Source: Psococerastis gibbosa (Eukaryota; Arthropoda; Insecta; Psocodea; Psocidae). Taken from it: 64,000 nucleotides of DNA. Positions 56,816-64,000 of this stretch are shown one piece after another. Location of the stretch: assembly GCA_963971405.1 (NCBI GenBank), contig OZ020488.1, positions 44,746,888 through 44,810,887 on the forward strand, in the 5' to 3' direction. The position numbers and the translations under genes are program-made. Within the stretch, counting starts at the first letter, position 1, and every line of letters starts with the position of its first letter. Under the pieces are notes generated by a model. The model had not been told where the DNA came from. It ran no database searches and worked only from the letters and a program-made list of their open reading frames with translations.

Positions 56816-57110
56816 GAGCATCATGGCAATTATAATGTATAGTCATGATCCTTGGGAATTGTATTGCAGTGGTTTCCAGTTGCCTTTTGCATCTTTATGC
56901 CGTTGACTCTTCATAGAGTTCCTCCGCGTTCGGGGCCAGTTTCCCCACCCCTGCACAGAAAAGACTGTGTTTTTCGCTTATCCTGGCCCAAACTAGGTGC
57001 CCTATTTCTTCAGTCGCCATTACGCGCTTCCATCTTCACCTCGATGAGGTACAGATTTGGGATTTTTGCGTCTTCACAATATAAAGAAAGAAAATTATCA
57101 TTTTTTTCCA
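56790..57110 (-). repeat. S2 body copy, longer
   Basis: Shares TCTTCATAGAGTTCCTCC, GCAGTGGTTTCCAGTTGCC and the end GATTGACGAGCATCATGGC with 8344-8515, and ATTACGCGC.TCCATCTTCA with 19.8 kb (opposite strand). Confidence 0.6.
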
Positions 57111-57195
57111 TGTGGGCGAATTTTGGGCCTTTCGGTCCACTCTTACAATATACCATTATCGGAAGCTCAGCAAATTTGAAAACAGATATCAATCG

Positions 57196-57318
57196 ACTTC
57201 GATGGCAAGGTGTGTACTTGTGCGAGTCTCCACAAGCCATGCAATCGGACCCGTGTCGTAACTCAACACGGGTACTAACTGTCGGATACATTCATTAAAT
57301 TGTTTGTATGCGAGTAAC
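57196..57318 (+). repeat. Interspersed repeat D
   Basis: CTTCGATGGCAAGGTGTGTA, GCGAGTCTCCACAAGCCATG and GGATACATTCATTAAATTG; one internal segment (CTACAGAGGCGACTGAAG) is missing. Confidence 0.65.
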
Positions 57319-57455
57319 TTTTTTTTGAATGTATAAAAAAAATAAAAATAGTACAGGCAAATAATTGTCCTAGGGTTAAATTTTGGTGTCCTATCCCTAG
57401 GCACTGAATTTATCGATGGCACAATTGCATGGTTAAAAATGGGCAGACAAATATT

Positions 57456-58334
57456 ATTGGCGTAAATTCCCAAAATTTCTGGGTAGGGGGCTTTAGGACC
57501 CCAAGACCTTGAATCCTTGAAATCGATAAATTGGTCCAAATTATTGAGGTTTTACGCTCGTTATACCCTGGAGAAAGGGGAGCCTCCCCCCCTCCCGAAA
57601 AGAAAACTGATAATTGTAAGGGCACGTGTGGCTTTACAAATATTTTATCCAGAAGAAAGGGGGGCCGGGGGTCTCCCCCGGAGAAAAAAATTGAAGAATA
57701 GGCCCAAATTAAGGAGGTTTTACGCATTTTGCAAACAATACCGTTGAGATTATACAGACGAATAAACCTACCACTGAGGGGGGCCCGCGGGGGTCTCCCC
57801 CGAAGAAATTTTTTAAAAAAATAGGTCTGAAATATTGGGGTTTTATGCATTTTGAGTAATATATTTTTTGTGAAAGTACTTGGTCAATATGTTGATTTTT
57901 TTCATGATGTCTTTCAAGTGAAATAAGTATGCCAAGAATTAATTTCCGTTTCGTTTTTGTGGATACTGTGCCTTTCGCCTCCAAAACGTCTTTGTCACCA
58001 GAAATCCTGGGGGGGGGGGGCAGGACCCCCTCTATTTACGCCAATGTTTGCAAGAGGTACAGTTGAGTTATTATAACGACGAATAAACCTACCATTGAGG
58101 GGGGCCCGGGGGTCCCCCCGCAGAAAAAAAAAATAGCTCTGAAGTATTGGGGTTTTAAGCATTTTGAATAATAAATTTTTTGTGAAAGTACTTGGTCAAT
58201 ATGTTGATTATTTTCATGTAAAATAAGCATACTAAGAATTAGTTCCCTTTCATTATTGTGGATACTACATGCCTTTAGCCTCCAAAACGTCTTTGTCACC
58301 CCCCCCCCCCAGGACCCCCCTATTTACGCCAATG
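57456..58334 (+). mobile_element. hAT-type MITE with internal tandem repeats
   Basis: Ends ATTGGCGTAAAT and ATTTACGCCAATG; 8-base duplication CAAATATT (57448-57455, 58335-58342). Inside, a unit of about 300 bases (ACGAATAAACCTACCA, GTGAAAGTACTTGGTCAAT, CCTCCAAAACGTCTTTGTC) occurs twice (from 57731 and from 58050), with a partial third upstream. Confidence 0.85.
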
Positions 58335-58429
58335 CAAATATTATATATTACTTTATATCACTAGTATATTGCAATACAGAATATGATAATCACAAGGTAT
58401 GCAATGTATTAGGGCATGAATTATATCCA

Positions 58430-58600
58430 TAATTTCTTCAAAAAATAATGTTTTATTCAAAACTATAACTTTGCTTAGGAAACCAACCTGTTCAGTTTTG
58501 TCACTCTATTTAGCTCCTTAAACAAACCTGAAGTTAGGAAGCATCATTAGGAAGGTCCCTGAGAAAAATTATTTTTTAATAAATAATTCTTCACTGTACT
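58430..58600 (-). repeat. Family G repeat, diverged fragment
   Basis: Reverse-strand body segment (AACCAACCTGTTCAGTTTTG, AACCTGAAGTTAGGAAGCAT, AAATTATTTTTTAAT) resembling 58xx-type body sequence of the complete copies. Confidence 0.45.
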
Positions 58601-59009
58601 GTTTTTTTCCTGGTAAATAAGCCTACAATTCATATTAAAATAATATTTTACAACAAAAGATATAAGAATCTCGCTCGATTGTTCCAACCAGGGAGTTTAC
58701 CTACAATCACATTATCTTATACAAAGAACGTCAAAGAGTTCACCGCCAGCTAAGATAACATTGCCCGTCATAATCGCAACATAGACACCGTTGTTGGAGC
58801 AGGAAAAGTCGAAAAACACTCCATTACTGACTGAGATTGAAGAGAAAATATCGTTTCAGTTTAATAAATATGCAAAATATGGAGTCATTTGGATAGAATG
58901 GAAAATTGGGCGAAGCTTCGGTTTTGTATTTTGCTTTTGTACGGGGGCAGGCGCGTATTCAGGCCCACAGAAAATAAAATTTCATCTGGTTCGACTAGGG
59001 ACGACGTAA

Positions 59010-59186
59010 GGCGGCTATTCCATCTGTCAATAATCCGTCATTTGTTCATCAATAATTAGTCTCTACCATATTATAACTTAATTTATAATAGATAAGTTAA
59101 GTATCTACATAATAGTCTCCTTAAAACAAACATCTCATCCATTTTTGATGCACAAATGACGGATTATTGACAGATGGAATAGCCGC
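59010..59186 (-). mobile_element. Short MITE, GGCGGCTATTCCATC family, copy B
   Basis: The reverse-complement orientation of copy A at 45.2 kb, recognised from the asymmetrical centre (ATAAGTTAAGTATCTACATA). Confidence 0.78.
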
Positions 59187-59807
59187 TTGAGGGGAATTTT
59201 CATACTCTAATACAGTGGTGTACTGGACCAGCGGGCAGACGGACATTTGCCTGGTGGGCCGGACGTACCGGGCGTCTAAAGGAAAAAAGTCAACAATAAT
59301 AATAAACGTCTTTATATTTACGGGGCGAGACTTGAGACTAGAAAGTTTTTTTCGGCCTAACCCACGTCCAAAAACAATACAATTTCCAAAATATACGCTT
59401 AACTTAAACAATCTTACTCTAACAATGCGTAAAAAGAACTTATTCTAAACTTGGTTATACAAAGACATACAGTAAATACCTATAAGCCTAGACAGTAATC
59501 GTATTCTAAAGCCATTCTGTTCCTAGCAATTTTTTCAGTAACTGGCTTTTGAACCCACGATTCTTTGGCTGCGATCTAATTTCCTTATCCAGGGAGTTCC
59601 ACTGACGGCAGACATTTACAAAAAAGAACTACCATATAAAGCGGTGGTATGTCGGGGTATTCGCAATACAAGTCCATTTCTATGGGAATTCAATGGCTTT
59701 AGGCGGTCATATAGATATCAGAATCAGAATCAGAATCAGTATAATCCGTTTAAGTGCCAGGACATAGCTGGATTCACATCGTCAAAAATTGAAGTACAAA
59801 AAAAAAT

Positions 59808-59940
59808 GACTATCACAATAATATTAGCCTACATTACTATCACAATAATATTAGCCTACACTACTATCACAATAATATTACATTAATAATAAATATTACA
59901 TTAATATTACATTAATAATAAATATTACATTAATAATTTA
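59808..59940. repeat. AT-rich tandem repeats at LINE 3' end
   Basis: A 27-base unit (ACTATCACAATAATATTAGC...) about three times, then TTAATAATAAATATTACA units. It forms the 3' end of the minus-strand LINE. Confidence 0.75.
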
Positions 59941-62816
59941 CCACGAGGGTTTCGTTATCAGTGCATAGGCCTATACCTAACTCCAAACTAGTTCATAAAA
60001 TTCATTTATGGAATATATGGGATGTGTTTTTAATATGTACTCAACAGTTTTTCCAAATTGGGGCAGATTTTCTGTCTGGATTGACCTCGGTAGGGAGTTG
60101 TATAACTTAATGGCCAAATTTGGGAAACTACTCTTTGTTTTTGTTAATCTGCACTTAGGGATTTGTAGGTGATGAGCTGTTCTAGTGGGGTAATTGTGAA
60201 CATCACATCTGTTGCTGAAGTTAACTAGATTTTCCTTTATATATATAAGGCTATTGAGTACATATTGTGCATATATTGTAAGAATACCCAGGGTGGAAAA
60301 AATAGGCCTACAAGGTCTCTAGATCTGCTGTTAGTTATTATTCGCAACACACGCTTCTGTAGTAGAGCAGGAGCGTGCCCCCAGAGTAAAATACCATAAT
60401 TTATATGGGAGTGGAATAATCCATAATATGTATTCAGAAGATGAGTTGAAGTAACTTGATTCCTCAACTTTCTGAAGAGGTATGTAATACGACATAACTT
60501 TTTACATATTTGATCAATATGGATATTCCAACTTAAAGTTGGATCTAAATGAAAGCCCAGGAACTTAACCGCTCTGTTGTTGTCTGGATATGCCTTTAGT
60601 GTCAAAACAAGATGCTGGGTTTTGTCTGCATTTAGTTGGAACTTATTATTAATGAACCAATCAGCTGTTTTTTCTAGAAGGGGGCGTCCTTCAGCAACAG
60701 CACCTTCAGGGGACGAGGCTCTTTTCTTCAGTGTGGTGTCATCCGCAAAGAGTATAGTGCTGTTTTTAAGATCATTTATCATTACGAGGAATAGTAGAGG
60801 ACCCAGGACAGAGCCCTGAGGAACCCCATGTCTAACAGACTTAAGAGTGGAAGGTGCTCCCGCAACGGTTACTAACTGAGTTCTGTTTTCTAGATAAGAC
60901 GTCAGTATTGTTAGTACTACGTTGCGTACACCATAGCGTTGTAGTTTACCTAATAATATTGGATGATATACACAGTCAAATGCTTTGCTTAGGTCGCAGA
61001 AAGATAGGCCCAAGGAGTCGCCTGCCTCGAAGCAGTCTAGAGCCTCCTGAACCATTTCTAAAGCAGCACTGAAAGTGGATTTACCTCTCCTGAAACCATG
61101 TTGACTTTCATTGAACAATTCATTTTTTTCAAAGTAGTTCACTAGTTGGATACACATAATTTTTTCTAGTACTTTACCGATAACTGGCACAATTGATATC
61201 GGTCTATAGTTTCCTGGAGAGTATACATCTCCTTTCTTATGTATGGGCACGGTTCTGGAAATCTTAAGCTCATCAGGGAAGATTCCCTCTTTCAGACTGA
61301 TATTTAATAGAGTAGTAAGAGGCGTGGCAATAGTATCAATGATACTTTTAAGTATTAGCGACGAAAACCCATATACGTCTGCACTCTGAGACGTCTTTAG
61401 GCCATTTACTATTTTGGTTACATCCTGACAACTTACAGGTGCCCAAGTGGAAAAAGATACATCTGTACTGGTAACTCCAAGTACAGGGTCCGTATTACTG
61501 GGTGGGAGGCTGTTTATTATTTTATCTGCCGCCTCAGAGAAATAGTTATTTAGTTCATCAGGGCTGATAGGACATAATGGAGTCTGTCGCTTTTTGGCCT
61601 GGGCGTTAACAAGGGCCCACATGGCTTTACATGGGTTTGCGGCTTTATTTATTGTTTCTACGTTATAATTTTTCTTAGCCTGCGTTAATTTGTATTTATA
61701 AATACTTTTAACTCGCAGGTATTTTCTATATAACGCTGATTTGGAATCAGTATCTAGGGTCTCTTTAAACCTATAGTTCAACGTTAGCAGATATTCCTTA
61801 ATATTTCTGAGGTCTTGGGTATACCATGGATTTTTTGGCGGCTTATGATTTTTCTTTGTGACTAACTGAGGCGTGTGTATGTGTTTTTGGGGGAAGGTTT
61901 TATTAAAAATGTCGGTTAATACATTGAAAAAAGAAGTGAACTTACTAACAGCAGTTGGATGAGCATTTTCTATTACAATATCCCAGTTTATTTCATTGAG
62001 TCGCGAGATAAGAATATGAAAATTATTTTCGTCTACTTTCCTGGTTGTAGATATGTAATTGGCACACCAAGAAGGAACGCGTAACTCTGGTTTAAAGAAG
62101 TTTAATGACATTTCCACAGCTTTATGGTCTGCAACAGTAGGATCAGATACAGAAACAGTAAACTCAGTATGATTTGTAAAAATGTTGTCTATGCAATTAT
62201 CCAGTCTTGTCGGCTCACGATTCGTCAAAAAAAGATTATAACTTCGGCATAAATTTGTGAGATCAATCTCGTGTCTACTGCAAGTGTTAAAGTGTACGTT
62301 AAAATCCCCCCCTAGGATTATAGTCTTGTGCTTACCACTTTGTGATGAGAGGAATGAGTCTAAGTTGCTTAAAAAAATTGGAAAAGATCCATTAGGTGAC
62401 CTATACAGAGAAACAACCAGGGTTGACAAATCGGTTAATTCAATGGCTGACATTTCTAAGTTTTGCTCTGAACAAAAGCGGTTGGCGTCCAATTTCCTGA
62501 CACATAGGTCGCTGCTTGCATAAATGGCCGTTCCACCTCTATCCTTTTCACTCCTGCACCATGCAGTGATTAGCTGCAGATTTGAAGTGGTTTGGTAGAA
62601 ATCACACTCTTCACTCTTGAGCCAATGCTCACTAATACACAGCAGATTGTGGTTTTTGTTGCTTAAGTAATTTTCTACCAGATCAAATTTTGTTCTAAGG
62701 CATTGGACATTCAAGAAAACTAGGGTTAGTTTGGAATTAGGATTTAAATTGCGTTCTAGTCCCAAGATTTGTTGCGCAGTAGGCTTAATGAGTTTTTTAA
62801 AAACGCAGCAAATTTT
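59815..62816 (-). mobile_element. CR1/L2/Jockey-type LINE, nearly complete, one frameshift
   Basis: A non-LTR retrotransposon with joined endonuclease and reverse transcriptase on the minus strand. The main frame is open from about 62816 (after an in-frame TAG at 62817-62819) to 60237. Near 60313-60317 a single missing base shifts the frame. The continuation, with the expected C-terminal domain, runs open to a TAG at 59977-59979. It is followed by a short 3' UTR and tandem AT-rich repeats (about 59808-59940), which fit the simple-repeat tails of CR1/L2 elements. No target duplication was found by eye. The clade within the CR1/L2/Jockey group is uncertain. Confidence 0.88.
60237..62765 (-). 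pseudogene. LINE endonuclease-reverse transcriptase ORF2 (842 codons)
   Basis: Endonuclease motifs at the N-terminus: FLNVQCLRTKFD, SEHWL, ILGGDFNVHF, LDNCIDNIFTN, and VADHKAVEMSL with the catalytic Asp-His. A linker follows (NPWYTQDLRNIKEYL). Reverse transcriptase motifs: ADVYGFSSLILK, TVPIHKKGDVYSPGNYRPIS, QHGFRRGKSTFSA, FCDLSKAFDCVYH, VPQGSVLGPLLFLVMINDL, the catalytic FADD (ILFADDTTL), and LNADKTQHLVL, then KFLGFHLDPTLSWNIHI. All key catalytic residues appear present. The apparent start at 62765 is a TTG; the frame is open a further 50 bases upstream, so the true start is unknown. The last dozen residues (after S-R-S-R-D) are read out of frame because of the base lost near 60315. Confidence 0.93.
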
Positions 62817-62957
62817 CTAATGCCATCGGGGATATGAAGGAGCTGCACTATTCAAAACCTTATATACTAATAATAGTGAGTGGAAAGTTCTTCTTTCACC
62901 TAATTTTAGCCACTGAGCCCTGCGGTAGAATGGGGAGATGTGATCCCGCCGTTTCAC
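62817..62957 (-). pseudogene. CR1/L2-like LINE C-terminal relic
   Basis: The minus strand reads RRDHISPFYRRAQWLKLGER, then a short run to F-H-S-L-L-L-V-Y-K-V-L-N-S-A-A-P-S-Y-P. This is the end-domain pattern (H-I/V-x-P ... W-L-x-L/V ... R-x-x-F ... L-V-Y-K) of CR1-like ORF2 proteins. It sits directly upstream of the 59.8-62.8-kb LINE and looks like an older element beside or under it. Confidence 0.7.
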
Positions 62958-63143
62958 AATGTGCTTATCTGTTCAGTTACCAGTACTTTTACGTTACCAA
63001 TTAGTTGTAAATACCTATAGAGTCAATCGTCCAGAGACCATCAGTCCTTCTCAGGACTTAGCCTGATGATGGGAGTAGCACTTACTACTGTAACGTTGCC
63101 CCCTTCCCCTGACAATGGGCTCCATCCTAATTGTTCGATGACT

Positions 63144-63242
63144 TCCTCTTCTTTTGTGAATGCACCGACGATGGCGTCGGTTTGGCTGAGATCAGAAACA
63201 AGGAGTCTCTACCCCGGAGTAGAGTAGTAAGTAAGTAAGTAA
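63144..63242 (+). mobile_element. 99-bp insertion with an AAGT tail
   Basis: Perfect 11-base duplication GTTCGATGACT (63133-63143, 63243-63253). It ends in AGTAAGTAAGTAAGTAAG, the RTE-type tail, so it is probably a SINE or a severely truncated RTE. Confidence 0.75.
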
Positions 63243-63253
63243 GTTCGATGACT

Positions 63254-64000
63254 ATGAGGCCCATGCCTCTAATGGCTATTAACACAGCAGGCAATTGAAG
63301 TCCAACAAGCCCTTTTGTTAAATATACATTTGGGACCCATCAGGCTCACTAAGGTACAGAGGGGCCCATGCCAGCTTGGCTCCAGGTTGCTTAACAAGCA
63401 TGGTCTAAAAAGGGAAGACATTAGCCCTAACGCGATCAAAAGCAACTCCAAATGGGTTGATTTTAAAACTTGCTGTCTTTTACTAAGTTATTTTTCGACA
63501 AACCTGCTGACATATTTCACCAATTCTTTAAACTTGCATTTATTTAATAAATTATTTTTAATGCCGAAAACCGTACCTACTTGCTGGTTGAAAATGACTG
63601 ATTAAAGCATTGTATTGTACTTTATTGTACCATTTGTTTATTCAACCCAGACCTTCCATTTCATAGTCCTTATTTCTCTTTAAGCTTATTTATTAATTTA
63701 TTAGCTATTTAAGAAGGACAACAACAATATTGAAGCGCCATCAGAGCGAAGTTCTCTAACAAATGTACAATTCTTGACCTGAAATATTGACAAATACTGA
63801 TAGCTGTGCCAGCAAAGTCTGTTTGCCGGGGATTAAACTAGTTTCTGCAGCGAGAGAGGAACCCCAGCAGGAAACAATGGAGAGCAAATTAATTTGGCTG
63901 CCTGGGGGAGCTTGTGTTTACAAAGTGAGCTAAGTCAGCTAACCGGATTAATTGCCGTACGGAAATGGCTCATTGGCGGCGCATACCCTCTCGCAAATTA
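63254..64000. other. No gene seen
   Basis: The last 150 bases lack repeats and are more balanced in composition, with AATTAATTTGG and GGATTAATTGCC motifs of the homeodomain-core type. Function unknown. Confidence 0.35.

Overview
This is a 64-kb piece of an AT-rich animal nuclear genome, most likely an arthropod; the exact group cannot be fixed from the sequence alone. It carries one host gene that I can defend, an odd-skipped family (Odd/Sob/Bowl/Osr) C2H2 zinc-finger repressor on the minus strand, set among many transposable elements. There is no prokaryotic-style operon, no CRISPR array, no rRNA and no canonical tRNA gene.

Host gene: two zinc-finger exons lie at 30617-30062 and 29561-29156 (minus), with consensus splice sites and matching phase. 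I propose a first coding exon at 37450-37393, behind a CCAAT box, GC box and TATA box at about 37650-37683. Its donor phase fits exon 2 exactly. The model gives 339 residues, four intact C2H2 fingers, a fifth finger that has lost its histidines, and a C-terminal eh1-like (Groucho-binding) motif. Intron 1 would be about 6.8 kb and is full of transposons; intron 2 is exactly 500 bp and contains a retrotransposon relic.

Mobile DNA, left to right. 0-11 kb: small hAT-type MITEs with 8-bp target duplications, tRNA-Glu-derived SINEs and LINE tails. 11.4-14.4 kb: a stacked nest in which an RTE-clade retrotransposon fragment and a MITE both interrupt one unclassified repeat. 15-20.5 kb: decayed repeats, a 356-bp palindromic element, a TTAA-bordered palindromic element and a fold-back tRNA-like SINE. 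21.0-23.6 kb: a 2.6-kb RTE copy on the minus strand with a perfect target duplication, over 99% alike in protein to the 12-kb copy. 23.7-27 kb: an unclassified repeat copy, a hAT MITE and an RNase H relic. 28-37.7 kb: the odd gene and its intronic repeats. 38-50 kb: MITEs, SINEs, LINE relics and a composite MITE pair. 50.9-58.6 kb: a cluster of the unclassified GTCT-bearing repeat, a direct duplication and a tandemly structured MITE. 59.8-62.8 kb: a nearly complete CR1/L2/Jockey-type LINE broken by a single frameshift. The last kilobase has no recognisable gene.

Retrotransposons encode the endonuclease/reverse transcriptase used for target-primed insertion; SINEs and LINE tails here plausibly used that machinery. 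The MITEs encode nothing and would need a hAT transposase from elsewhere. Every coordinate and duplication was read by eye; family assignments rest on recognised protein motifs, not on a database search.
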